Shown here: positions 37,616 to 45,325 of the stretch, piece by piece | How the letters are laid out: every line of letters starts with the position of its first letter | How positions within the stretch are numbered: position 1 is the stretch's first letter | From: SXOA01 sp046153945 | Lineage (GTDB): Bacteria; Planctomycetota; Planctomycetia; Pirellulales; Pirellulaceae | Length of the DNA: 64,000 nt | Assembly: GCA_046153945.1 (NCBI GenBank) | Contig: JBJXFF010000220.1 | Location: 1-64,000, forward strand | Direction of reading: 5' to 3' | Made by a program: the position numbers and the translations under genes | Notes under the pieces: model-generated | Seen by the model: the letters and a program-made list of their open reading frames with translations, nothing else | What the model was told of the DNA's origin: nothing | Databases searched by the model: none

Positions 37616-39073
37616 TTACACCAGCACTCTTTGGATTCGAATCGCCAACTCCTCCGTAATTCTCTCCAAACATCCCGGCTCCAAGACGGCAATCGACTCC
37701 TGATAGAGCCCTTTGCCGTAAGTTTCCCGTGTCGGAACATAGCTCGGCCCCCAGCCGCCGGCGAGGGTGATGATGACGAGGATGCGGCCGGGGAAGCGGG
37801 CGCGAAGGTGGGTTTGCAGGTAGCTGTAATGCTCGCCAGGGACGGCCACGAAGACCGCATCGCCCGTCCGCCAGACTTGCAGTTCAAACGGATACGCCTT
37901 CCCTTCGGGAAGTTGGGCCAGCCGGCGGAGCAGCCGCGTCTGCCGCTCGGCCATGGCCCGGGCATCGCGGGCGGCAGCGGAGTCGCCCGCTTTGAGGGCG
38001 ATCTCCTCGTCGGCGGAATTTTTGGCCAGCAGTTCCTGGGTTCCCTCGCGGGTGGGAAGGTCCGGGCGATAGGGGATCGAAAGAACCTCGGTAGTCCGCT
38101 CCCACTGCCGAATTTCGACGTGCCGCTCCCGGGAAATTGGCTTGTGCCGCCAGTCCCCGAGAGTAGCGCCGGAAACGACCGGCCCTTGATACTCAAATTG
38201 GGTCAGCGGCGGAGCCAAAGCTTGAATCGCGCTTAGCGCCGCAAAGCCAAGCTGCCGGCCATTTCGGTCAGCGACACCTACCTCGCCGACGTAACCTTCC
38301 TTCGGACCAAGTTCTCCGGAAGCCCCCTGCAGAAAGATACAAGGTGCGCCGCCGGTGGCTTCTTCGATGGTCTCTCGCATCGCACCGGGAAAGTCCGGGC
38401 TGATGAGGCGATTTTCCCAGGCCAGCGTCGTGGGGTGGCAGGCGTAGTTCACGAGCGTGCCGCAAACTTTGCCAGCAGCATTGGTAATCCGCGCGACGAG
38501 CACCGTGTCATCCGCATGCCCCTTCGGATTGAAGCCGCAGACGAAGAGCTTGTTTTCCTCGTCCCAAAAGTCGCGATGCTGAGCGAGGTCGCAGCGCCCG
38601 GTGCCGTAGGTTATGACGACCGGCTCTAAATTCGCAATCGCAGAGGCGACAAGTTTCGTGCAAGTATCTGCAACCTCTTTCAGGTAAGTAGGAATCAGTT
38701 CCCCGCCGGGCAATCCAACCCGGTCCAGGCTCATCAGTCCGGCGGAATGCGTGTGGGTGAACGTCAACAGGATTTGCGAGGCGTTCAGCGAACACCCCTT
38801 GCAGATGGTCGAAACAACCAGTTCCGCCTCGTCCTTTCCCAGCAGGCAATGGTCCAGACTCACCAGCACCAGCCGGTCGTTCTCGCCGCCGGAGTCCGAC
38901 GAGGATTGAGGTTCAAAGACAGCCACCGTGGCAGTGAGCGGGCGGTGGACGCCCGTGGCATGATCGTGCGTGGCAGCCCCCCACATGCGCCAGTAGATGC
39001 CCAGCGGCGGCGTGATGTCCGCGCGGATGGCGGCGAAGTGAAGCTGGCTTTGCGGAGAATCGACGTGGGGCAT
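37616..39073 (-). CDS. Neutral/alkaline ceramidase-like hydrolase (no signal peptide)
   Basis: The 485-aa protein matches the N-terminal domain of neutral/alkaline non-lysosomal ceramidases: FAAIRADITPPLGIYWRMWG, LLTFTHTHSAGLMSLD with the zinc-binding His pair, and VNYACHPTTLAWENRLISPD. The family cleaves the amide of ceramide or related N-acyl substrates using zinc. Planctomycetes carry many paralogues whose substrates are mostly unknown. Unlike the paralogue at 54444-55820, no signal peptide is visible, so it may be cytoplasmic. It ends near the palindrome at 37567 and is followed upstream by the small membrane-anchored protein in the same direction. Confidence 0.85.
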   Translation of the reverse strand: MPHVDSPQSQLHFAAIRADITPPLGIYWRMWGAATHDHATGVHRPLTATVAVFEPQSSSDSGGENDRLVLVSLDHCLLGKDEAELVVSTICKGCSLNASQILLTFTHTHSAGLMSLDRVGLPGGELIPTYLKEVADTCTKLVASAIANLEPVVITYGTGRCDLAQHRDFWDEENKLFVCGFNPKGHADDTVLVARITNAAGKVCGTLVNYACHPTTLAWENRLISPDFPGAMRETIEEATGGAPCIFLQGASGELGPKEGYVGEVGVADRNGRQLGFAALSAIQALAPPLTQFEYQGPVVSGATLGDWRHKPISRERHVEIRQWERTTEVLSIPYRPDLPTREGTQELLAKNSADEEIALKAGDSAAARDARAMAERQTRLLRRLAQLPEGKAYPFELQVWRTGDAVFVAVPGEHYSYLQTHLRARFPGRILVIITLAGGWGPSYVPTRETYGKGLYQESIAVLEPGCLERITEELAIRIQRVLV

Positions 39074-39094
39074 GAAGTTCTCCGCAGTCAGGAC

Positions 39095-39577
39095 TTAGAA
39101 TTCGATTTCCGGCGGCTTGTCGGCCGGCCTAGCGACTTTGATCGTTTTGCCATTGGCCAGCTTGAGTTCGATTTCCCCCGTGATTTGCCAGGCCCCTTCC
39201 TGATGCGCTGCGGGAGCCCTAACGCGGCCCTTCCCTTTGCTGCCGGTCACGTCAAAGTGCAGCACGACTGCCGTGCGATCGAGTTCACCCGATCCGTCGC
39301 GGGCAAATCCGCCGGCATCCTTAATTTCGTCGCCGAGTGCCTCCTTCGCTCCGCTGTCGTCGGCGATGGCGTCAAAAGCGAGCTTCTGCGGCTGCTTCAG
39401 TTCCTGAAGAATGTTGTCCTCCAGGTTGCGCTGCTTGTCGGCCCGATTCTTGATCCAGATTCCGATGCCGCCGGCGACACCCATGATCAGGAGCCCGATC
39501 AGCCCCACGCCAATCAGCCGGAGGAGCCCTCCCTTTTTCTTCGGAGAAGACTTGCTTTCCTTTTCGGGCACATCCAT
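39095..39577 (-). CDS. Single-span membrane protein, Coa1/Tim21-like fold (tentative)
   Basis: The 160-aa protein has a Lys-rich start (KSSPKKKGG), one membrane helix (about 18-42, LIGVGLIGLLIMGVAGGIGI) and a soluble domain. That domain reads LHFDVTGSKGKGRVRAPAAH, then GAWQITGEIELKLANGKTI. The helix followed by a beta-rich domain with GxG and W-x-I resembles small Coa1/Tim21-type cytochrome-oxidase assembly proteins. I make that assignment from pattern only. It ends 22 bases before the ceramidase-like start, so the two may be co-transcribed. Confidence 0.5.
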   Translation of the reverse strand: MDVPEKESKSSPKKKGGLLRLIGVGLIGLLIMGVAGGIGIWIKNRADKQRNLEDNILQELKQPQKLAFDAIADDSGAKEALGDEIKDAGGFARDGSGELDRTAVVLHFDVTGSKGKGRVRAPAAHQEGAWQITGEIELKLANGKTIKVARPADKPPEIEF

Positions 39578-39616
39578 GAGATTCTTCCCTCCTGGCGGCT
39601 GGTTCCTGTTGGCGAC

Positions 39617-40519
39617 CTACTTCGCATCAATCTTGCGGCAGTGAGCCACGATCTCGGCCACGGTCTTGAAGGCGTCCTTCATTGATTTGACTTCTCCGGC
39701 CGGCGTTTCAGCAGGAGCCGCGTCTTCCGCCGGTGCTTCCGCGATCGGCTCGGGAGCAGCTTCGGCAACAGGCTCTTTCTTCGCGGGAGCGGCGGACTTG
39801 GCTGCGGGAGCGCTCCCTTTGCCGCGAGCAGCAGCCAGAATGTCGGCCACGCTCATCTTCGACGGATCCACCTTGGCGGGAGCAGCAGCGGGCTTCGCGG
39901 GTGCCGCCTCTTCGGCACGAACGCGGCCGCTTTCCATCAGTTCAGCGGTGCTCTTCTTTTCGTCTGGCTTGGCGGGAGGGGCCTCGGCAGCAGCTTCCGC
40001 CTTGGGAGCAGCTTTGGCTCCGCCGCGGGCAGCAGCCAGAATGTCGGCCATGCTCATCTTCTTGGGATCAACGGCCGCCTTTGCCGCAGGTGCGGCCTTC
40101 GTTTCGGCAGCAGGAGCTTCCGCCTTCGCCGCCGGTTTAGCTCCGGTGCGGGCAGCAGCCAAAATATCGGCGACGGACTTTCCTCCACCTGCTGCTGGTG
40201 CCGCAGGTTTGGCGGCAGTTTTCTCGGGAGCCGCTTTCGCAGCAGGAGCAGCCTTCGCCGCCGGCTTCGTTTCCTTTTTCTTCTCTTCCGGCTTGGGGAG
40301 AGGCTGGTCGATGACTTTCAAAAACACCGGGTCGATGTCGAACCAGCCGATGTTGTTGTTGCCGTCGAACTCCACCAGAGCCCGGCCACTCATGTTCACC
40401 GTCTTGACCGTCCCGGTCAGGCCGTGAAACCGCTTCAACTCCGGCCGGTCCGCCGCCACAATGACGTACTTGTCCGTATACTGCTTTTGCAACCTGTCAA
40501 TGTTTTCAAAAACCGCCAT
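39617..40519 (-). CDS. SH3/KOW-like domain with Ala/Pro-rich repeat tail
   Basis: The 300-aa protein has a folded N-terminal part (1-70): QYTDKYVIVAADRPELKRF, GLTGTVKTVNMSGRALVEF and NNNIGWFDIDPVFLKV, which looks like an SH3/KOW barrel. The rest is a long Ala/Pro/Lys/Glu linker. Three copies of a motif, SVADILAAAR or SMADILAAAR followed by Gly/Thr-rich residues, sit at about 113-124, 156-167 and 224-235. A variant (STAELMESGRVR) lies between. The C-terminus ends with a short helix (AFKTVAEIVAHCRKIDAK). No signal peptide, so a cytoplasmic binding scaffold is likely. The partner of the repeated motif is unknown. Confidence 0.75.
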   Translation of the reverse strand: MAVFENIDRLQKQYTDKYVIVAADRPELKRFHGLTGTVKTVNMSGRALVEFDGNNNIGWFDIDPVFLKVIDQPLPKPEEKKKETKPAAKAAPAAKAAPEKTAAKPAAPAAGGGKSVADILAAARTGAKPAAKAEAPAAETKAAPAAKAAVDPKKMSMADILAAARGGAKAAPKAEAAAEAPPAKPDEKKSTAELMESGRVRAEEAAPAKPAAAPAKVDPSKMSVADILAAARGKGSAPAAKSAAPAKKEPVAEAAPEPIAEAPAEDAAPAETPAGEVKSMKDAFKTVAEIVAHCRKIDAK

Positions 40520-40608
40520 CGAGATTGCCTGCCATCGAAAAAAACGGGTGGTGGAAGTTTTAGATTCTCCCCGGCAAGGCGGGACGAATCAAGGGCAGGC
40601 ATGTTCGC

Positions 40609-41685
40609 TCACGGAGTGAGTGGACTACTTTTTTCACAGGCCAGCACCATCGCCGTTACCCCCCAGGAGGTCGCTGCCGACGAGATGAACTGGTCTGTTC
40701 CATGCGGAAAACCGGTCTCAAAATACTTTTGAAACGGCTTGCTGCGAGATTTTATGTGCCAGGTCCCATCGGGGAGTTGCGACTTTAGAAGCAATACCAG
40801 CCCTCGCTGATAAACCGGGTCTGAAGTCTTCATTCCGCCAGCCAAATGGAGCACGACCAGGGCCGAGCCGGTGGCGTAAGCGTCGGAGTGGGGCTCGATC
40901 GTTTCTATCTTGTCCCCTTCTCGCTTGATTTCAATCGCTGCGTCAATCTGGCTCCAGCCCCCATCTTCGCGCTGCTTGGAAACCAGTTCCTTCGCCGCCG
41001 CTGCTATCTCCTCCGGCTTCGCTGCCGCGGCATGCAGTCCCCAAAGCCGGAAAACGCGGTCTTCGTTGTCTTTCGCCGTCGCTTTCAGCAGCCACTCCCT
41101 GGCCTGGGTCTTTCGCTTTTCGGCCCGCTCCCTTTGAGCTTCCGTTTGAAACGCCGCCAGCCCTCGTAGCGCGACGAAAGTCGTCGTGAACGCGCTCCCT
41201 TCCGACGGCGGCCGGCTGGAAGCGCCCGACCAATGGTCGCTATCTCCCTGATAGAGCAGCAAATACTCTGCGACGGCATTCGTCGTCTCATCCGGCTTCC
41301 ATTTTCCAAGTTCCAGTGCCACGAGTGCGCTGCCGGCGGTGTCGGCCTGCCCTCCCTGACCTTTGCCTTGCAGATACTCCTTCCGATTGCGATCCAGAAA
41401 CTCGGCAATGAATTTGTACTGCCGTCCCAGCTCCTCTTCATCCACCTTAAAACCGTGGTCCCGGGCGGTAACGAGAGTCAGAATGGGAAGTCCCTGATTG
41501 TGGCAGGCAAAGCAAGTCCGCTGCTCCCGATGGCCGACTGCCCCCTTGGTAATCAGCGGAATCGCCTTCTCCACGGCGGCTCGGAGGTTGGCCTGGGAAA
41601 CGACGACGGGCGACGGTTCATCCGCACTAGCGAGAGCCACGGAAACCATGACATGTGCGGCGGCAAGGGAGAGGGTGCGAATCAT
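40609..41685 (-). CDS. Exported CxxCH protein with squalene-cyclase-like toroid
   Basis: The 358-aa protein has a signal peptide (about 1-21, ending ALASADE) and a c-type heme motif at Cys58-Phe-Ala-Cys61-His62 (CFACHNQGLPILTL). It then has repeats of the prenyltransferase/squalene-cyclase alpha-toroid: REDGGWSQIDAAIE, DAYATGSALVVLHLAGG and LLKSQLPDGTWHIK with QW-like G-x-W turns. The catalytic DXDD of squalene-hopene cyclases was not seen, so cyclase activity is unlikely. Related heme-toroid proteins occur in planctomycetes and acidobacteria without a known role. Periplasmic electron transfer or binding is possible. It ends about 90 bases from the Ala/Pro-rich protein. Confidence 0.75.
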   Translation of the reverse strand: MIRTLSLAAAHVMVSVALASADEPSPVVVSQANLRAAVEKAIPLITKGAVGHREQRTCFACHNQGLPILTLVTARDHGFKVDEEELGRQYKFIAEFLDRNRKEYLQGKGQGGQADTAGSALVALELGKWKPDETTNAVAEYLLLYQGDSDHWSGASSRPPSEGSAFTTTFVALRGLAAFQTEAQRERAEKRKTQAREWLLKATAKDNEDRVFRLWGLHAAAAKPEEIAAAAKELVSKQREDGGWSQIDAAIEIKREGDKIETIEPHSDAYATGSALVVLHLAGGMKTSDPVYQRGLVLLLKSQLPDGTWHIKSRSKPFQKYFETGFPHGTDQFISSAATSWGVTAMVLACEKSSPLTP

Positions 41686-41720
41686 GGGATTATGCTTTCG
41701 TGGTTTGCTCTCGTAATTCT

Positions 41721-41744
41721 GGGCAGGCTGGAAGCCTACCCCAC
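41721..41744. repeat. REP-like palindrome, copy 2
   Basis: An exact reverse-complement copy of 21601-21624. It overlaps the last codons and the TAG stop of the DHDPS-like gene (stop at 41736-41738) and lies just upstream of the CxxCH toroid gene. Confidence 0.75.
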
Positions 41745-42656
41745 GGCGATCGCTTCAGCGAGCTTCACCAGCAGCCGGTCTACCTCCAGGCGCGTTTCCT
41801 CATCCATGCTCCAGCTATTGGGCTCGCGTCGGCGGTCGGTGGTGAAGAGACCTTTCTTATGCAGGATGTATTTCTCCACGGCCAGAAAGCCGTCGAGGCC
41901 CGCTTGCAGTTGCAGGGCAACGAGGGCGCAGATGGGGAAATAGATGCGGTAGATGGCCTCTTCATCGCCGCGACCCAGGGCATGCCAGAGGGCGACGATT
42001 CCTTCCAGGAATTCCATCCCCGGCATCGTCCCGACAATCCCGCGGCGGTAGCTATCGACCAGCAGGATTCCCCCCGAGCCTTCCAACACTCGAGCCTTGC
42101 CGCCGCTGGCGTCGCGGAGGGCCGACAGGTTCGGCCCAATCGGAGCCGCCTCCGGCTTGAAGAGAATTTTTTCGGGGCCGTACTGATTGAGAAGCTGAAT
42201 ATAGACGTCGAGCGAAATCGCCTTCCCCACATAGGAGGAGGCATCTTGCACGATGACCGGAATCGCAATCGCGTCCGCAATGGCCCGGTAGTACGCCAGC
42301 ACCTGCTCGCTCGGCAGGGCCGTCGAAATCGGCACGATGGCCATCACTCCGTCGCAGCCAGCCTTTTCCGCCCGCTGGGCATAAAGCACCGCCTGGCGAA
42401 TGCTCTCGGCCCCCACGCTCATAATTACCGCCCCGCGCCCCGCGCTGAGCTGAACTAACTTGTCCGTCAACTCCAGCCGCTCATCCGCCGTCAGCCGCAG
42501 GATCTCGCTCACCATCCCGGTGGCGAATCCGCTGGCCCCCACGGAATAGGCCCAGTCGATTTGCCGTTTCAGGCTGGGGTAATCGATCTGGTCGTCCGCG
42601 GTGAAGGGCGTATGGGCGATGGGCAAAATGCCCTGAATGGACTTGGGTTTCGTCAT
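41736..42656 (-). CDS. Dihydrodipicolinate synthase/N-acetylneuraminate lyase family protein
   Basis: I chose the ATG at 42656 because GGAG sits about 9 bases upstream; the frame continues to 42737 but has no similarity there. The 306-aa TIM barrel has IQGILPIAHTPFTADDQIDY, GASGFATGMVSEI and the Schiff-base lysine Lys167 (KILFKPEAAPIG). The usual YNVP motif with the catalytic Tyr reads VIVQDASSYVG, so that Tyr is replaced by Gln. The enzyme is therefore probably not DapA; aldolase or sugar-acid lyase activity is more likely. It diverges from the Gfo/Idh/MocA gene. Confidence 0.85.
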   Translation of the reverse strand: MTKPKSIQGILPIAHTPFTADDQIDYPSLKRQIDWAYSVGASGFATGMVSEILRLTADERLELTDKLVQLSAGRGAVIMSVGAESIRQAVLYAQRAEKAGCDGVMAIVPISTALPSEQVLAYYRAIADAIAIPVIVQDASSYVGKAISLDVYIQLLNQYGPEKILFKPEAAPIGPNLSALRDASGGKARVLEGSGGILLVDSYRRGIVGTMPGMEFLEGIVALWHALGRGDEEAIYRIYFPICALVALQLQAGLDGFLAVEKYILHKKGLFTTDRRREPNSWSMDEETRLEVDRLLVKLAEAIAVG

Positions 42657-43194
42657 GGGGCAATTCTCCTTAGTGAGCCGTGCAATGTAGCCGCTGGCTG
42701 GCAGTTCCTCCATTGGCCGGCCATAAGGGTTTTTCAAATGCTCAATCGATGTAAACTCTTGTCCACAAGCTATTTAATGCAAAACACCCGGCATTGCCCA
42801 TAAGGGTTGCTCTTATGGACCTCGCCGTGAATCATAAGCCGTTTTTCAATTCGTTTTTCACCCGCATACTTAGTCCTAACCGCTTGTTCATCAATGACTT
42901 GCAACAATCAACACGCCCCAATCGGCCCAAAGTTGTATTAGCCGCGATAAGCCGGTTTCACTTCACTTCAACTTTTCACTTAGCACTCTGAATTTGCACC
43001 AAACGCAGAGTGGGCCATATGCCTGATGCGCTGAAGTGGTCTTTTATTCACTGAACAAACTAATGTTTTCGATTTGGCGCGGTAATGGGATACAAGCCGG
43101 CTGAAATCGAATGTCGGTTGGAATAATCAAGTTCCGTGATCGTCAACTCTGGAAGCTCTCCATCGCTTTACCTCACCCCCTTTTCCGCTCATAA
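42657..43194. other. Divergent intergenic region
   Basis: About 540 bases lie between the DHDPS-like gene and the promoter of the oxidoreductase gene. It is AT-richer than the neighbouring genes. No RNA gene or frame with gene character was found. A 20-codon to 65-codon frame at 42794-42991 looks random. Confidence 0.4.
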
Positions 43195-43223
43195 TTGAAA
43201 TTGGCCCTCTCCTTCGCTATGCT
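43195..43223 (+). promoter_or_regulatory. Sigma-70-like promoter of the oxidoreductase gene
   Basis: TTGAAA at 43195-43200 and TATGCT at 43218-43223 are separated by exactly 17 bases. The inferred start point is about 37 bases upstream of the ATG at 43267. The promoter excludes the longer frame, whose first codon is the -35 box. Confidence 0.65.
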
Positions 43224-43266
43224 GACGTCCAAGCAAGTAGCTGCCTCAAACCTCTCGGAGCAACCC

Positions 43267-44613
43267 ATGTCCACGAACTCCACCCCCAAGGGGACCACCC
43301 GTCGCGATTTCATCCGCAATTCCTCTTTGCTGGTTGCCGGCGGAGCGATGGCTGCGGGTTCGCTGAATATCGCCCGGGCGGCTCACTCGTTTGGGAGCGA
43401 TGAGATCAAGATTGGCCTCGTGGGCTGCGGCGGACGTGGCAGCGAAGCGGCGAACCAGGCGATGAACACCAGTGGCGGGCCGGTCAAGCTGGTCGCCATG
43501 GCGGATGCCTTTGAGGATCGTTTGCAGGTCAGCTATCGCTCCATCAAGAGTGCGAAGGGGGAGAAGGTCGATGTCCCCAAGGAGCGAATGTTCTCCGGCT
43601 TCGACGGCTACAAGGACATCATGAAGTGCGACCTGGACCTCGTCATACTCGCCACGCCCCCCGGCTTCCGCCCGCTGCACTTTGAAGCGGCCATTGCTGC
43701 CGGCAAGCACGTTTTCATGGAAAAGCCGGTCGCGACTGACCCCGCTGGCGTTCGCCGCGTGCTGAACTCGGTCAAGCTGGCGAAGGAAAAGAATCTCGCC
43801 GTGCAAGTCGGTCTCCAGCGGCACCACGAGCGGAAATACATGGCGACCGTCAAGGCGATTCAGGATGGAGCCATCGGCGACATCGTGCTGGGCCGCGCCT
43901 ATTGGAACGGCCAGACCCCCTGGGTCCGCCCGCGGCAGGAGAACATGACCGAACTCGAGTATCAGATGCGGAACTGGTACTACTTCAACTGGCTCTGCGG
44001 CGACCACATCGTCGAGCAGCACATCCACAATCTGGATGTCATCAACTGGATCAAGAACGCCTATCCCAAGACCGCCCAAGGGGTCGGCGGCTGCGAAGTC
44101 CGCAAGGGGAAAGAATACGGCGAAACCTTCGATCATCACATGGTCGAATTCACCTATCCGGACGGCACCGTGCTCCTTTCTGAATGCCGCCACCAGCCGA
44201 ATTGCTGGAACAGCGTTAGCGAGTACGTCCACGGCACCAAGGGGAAGTCCGACGTCAGCGGCAGCAAGATCTACGACAGCTCCGGCAAGATGACCCAGAA
44301 CTTCGGCGACCTCGGTGCCGACGGCTGGCAGCAAGAACACCACGATTTCTTCGCCGACCTCCGGGCCGGTCGCATTCCCAATGAAGGGGAGTACGGGGCT
44401 CTCTCGACCATGACCGCCATCTTCGGCCGCATGGCCACCTACAGCGGCCAGAAGATCGATTGGGACAAGTGCCTCAATTACGCCGTTCCGCTCGCCAACT
44501 TCGACGCCTTCAAGTCCCTCAAGGACGAAGCCCCCGTCAAGCCCGGCCCAGATGGTTTCTACAAACTCCCCACTCCCGGCCAAGGAGATTGGTGGCAGGA
44601 ACTGAAGGCGTAA
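43267..44613 (+). CDS. Tat-exported Gfo/Idh/MocA family oxidoreductase
   Basis: The 448-aa protein starts at the ATG at 43267, with GGAG 7 bases upstream. It has a twin-arginine signal (TTRRDFIRNSSLLVAGGAMA, ending about residue 41). The Rossmann NAD(P) motif follows (IKIGLVGCGGRGSEAA), then ILATPPGFRPLHFEAAIAAG and KHVFMEKPVATDPAGVRRVL with the family Lys. QRHHERKYMATVKAIQDG and GDHIVEQHIHNLDVINW complete the signature. The family oxidises or isomerises sugars and inositols using tightly bound NAD(P). Tat export of a folded, cofactor-loaded enzyme fits planctomycete members. Together with the ThuA/DUF1080 proteins it suggests periplasmic 3-keto-sugar chemistry. Confidence 0.9.
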   Translation: MSTNSTPKGTTRRDFIRNSSLLVAGGAMAAGSLNIARAAHSFGSDEIKIGLVGCGGRGSEAANQAMNTSGGPVKLVAMADAFEDRLQVSYRSIKSAKGEKVDVPKERMFSGFDGYKDIMKCDLDLVILATPPGFRPLHFEAAIAAGKHVFMEKPVATDPAGVRRVLNSVKLAKEKNLAVQVGLQRHHERKYMATVKAIQDGAIGDIVLGRAYWNGQTPWVRPRQENMTELEYQMRNWYYFNWLCGDHIVEQHIHNLDVINWIKNAYPKTAQGVGGCEVRKGKEYGETFDHHMVEFTYPDGTVLLSECRHQPNCWNSVSEYVHGTKGKSDVSGSKIYDSSGKMTQNFGDLGADGWQQEHHDFFADLRAGRIPNEGEYGALSTMTAIFGRMATYSGQKIDWDKCLNYAVPLANFDAFKSLKDEAPVKPGPDGFYKLPTPGQGDWWQELKA

Positions 44614-44631
44614 GGCCAAAATCAGGACTAT

Positions 44632-44729
44632 CCACAGATTTCGCAGGTTACGCAGATGAAGAAGGGAAAAGTCAGGAACCTTCCCACCTTATCTTGTTTT
44701 TAAATCTGTGAAATCTGCGTAATCTGTGG
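44632..44729. repeat. Left hairpin of the GxxExxY element
   Basis: The left arm (44632-44660) begins CCACAGATTTCGCAG and the right arm (44701-44729) ends CTGCGTAATCTGTGG. They are imperfect inverted repeats around a 40-base loop. The arm shows an about 9-base internal period (cagatt, caggtt, cagatg). The same arm family forms the hairpin at 45172-45322. Confidence 0.85.
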
Positions 44730-44764
44730 ACGACCCCCTTCTTCCATAAATTGGAGTGGCCCAG

Positions 44765-45169
44765 ATGTTTGACGAGTCGAGTGACCCGCAAACTTACGCC
44801 ATTATCGGTGCGGCGATGGAGGTGCATCGCCAACTGGGACCTGGATTTCTGGAAGCCGTCTATCAGGAAGCGCTGGCGATCGAGTTCGCGCTTCGCGGCA
44901 TTCCGTTCGTCGCGCAGGTCGAGCTGCCTGTTTTCTATAAAGGGCATCGCCTGAAGTGCTATTACCGAGCGGACTTTTTTTGCTATGACTCGGTAATCGC
45001 CGAGATTAAGGCACTTCAAACGCTCTCAGGCGCGGATGAAGCGCAAGGGATCAACGACCTGAAAGCCACAGAGCACGAACGAGGCCTGCTGTTGAACTTC
45101 GGCAGTCCAAGCTTGCAGTACAAACGGCTCATTCTTTCCAACTCGGGAAAGCAGGCTCAGTCGGGATGA
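44765..45169 (+). CDS. GxxExxY protein, PD-(D/E)XK nuclease superfamily
   Basis: The 134-aa protein starts at the ATG at 44765, with GGAG 8 bases upstream. The family motif Gly27-x-x-Glu30-x-x-Tyr33 lies in LGPGFLEAVYQEAL. The PD-(D/E)XK core follows: Asp70 in YYRADFFCYD and Glu80-Ile-Lys82 in VIAEIKALQT. GINDLKATEHERGLLLNFG and the ending LQYKRLILS also match family members. Members are common in planctomycetes and Verrucomicrobia and have no proven function; the nuclease-like core suggests DNA cleavage. Strikingly, related inverted-repeat hairpins end or begin within 40 bases of both ends of the gene, giving a unit of 691 bases (44632-45322). Confidence 0.92.
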   Translation: MFDESSDPQTYAIIGAAMEVHRQLGPGFLEAVYQEALAIEFALRGIPFVAQVELPVFYKGHRLKCYYRADFFCYDSVIAEIKALQTLSGADEAQGINDLKATEHERGLLLNFGSPSLQYKRLILSNSGKQAQSG

Positions 45170-45171
45170 GT

Positions 45172-45322
45172 CCACAGATTTCGCAGATGACGCAAATTGA
45201 AGAGGGGCGTTTCCGCGAACATTCCTTCGACAAGAGTCCTCATAACAATTCCAATACTTGTGCAAATCTCGAAGTCTCCAGACTCTCCTGATTTCAAATC
45301 TGCGACATCTGCGTAATCTGTG
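45172..45322. repeat. Right hairpin of the GxxExxY element
   Basis: CCACAGATTTCGCAGATGACG (abbreviated) begins the left arm at 45172; the right arm (45294-45322) is its near-exact complement with a 95-base loop. The first bases match those of the left hairpin. The CAGATT, CAGATG and CAAATT units start at 45175, 45184 and 45193, an exact 9-base period. It starts 2 bases after the GxxExxY stop and ends 3 bases before the CorA stop. Confidence 0.88.
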
Positions 45323-45325
45323 GAC

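Noticed and set aside
37195..42945. Shared TCGGCCCAAAG before TTRTATTRG-like bases near 37199 and 42921
   Set aside because: An 11-base exact match is expected many times by chance in 64 kb, and the positions relative to genes differ.
43246..44619. A 457-codon minus-strand frame opposite the Gfo/Idh/MocA gene
   Set aside because: The plus strand has a Tat signal, a Rossmann motif, a Shine-Dalgarno and a promoter. The antisense product has no family features.
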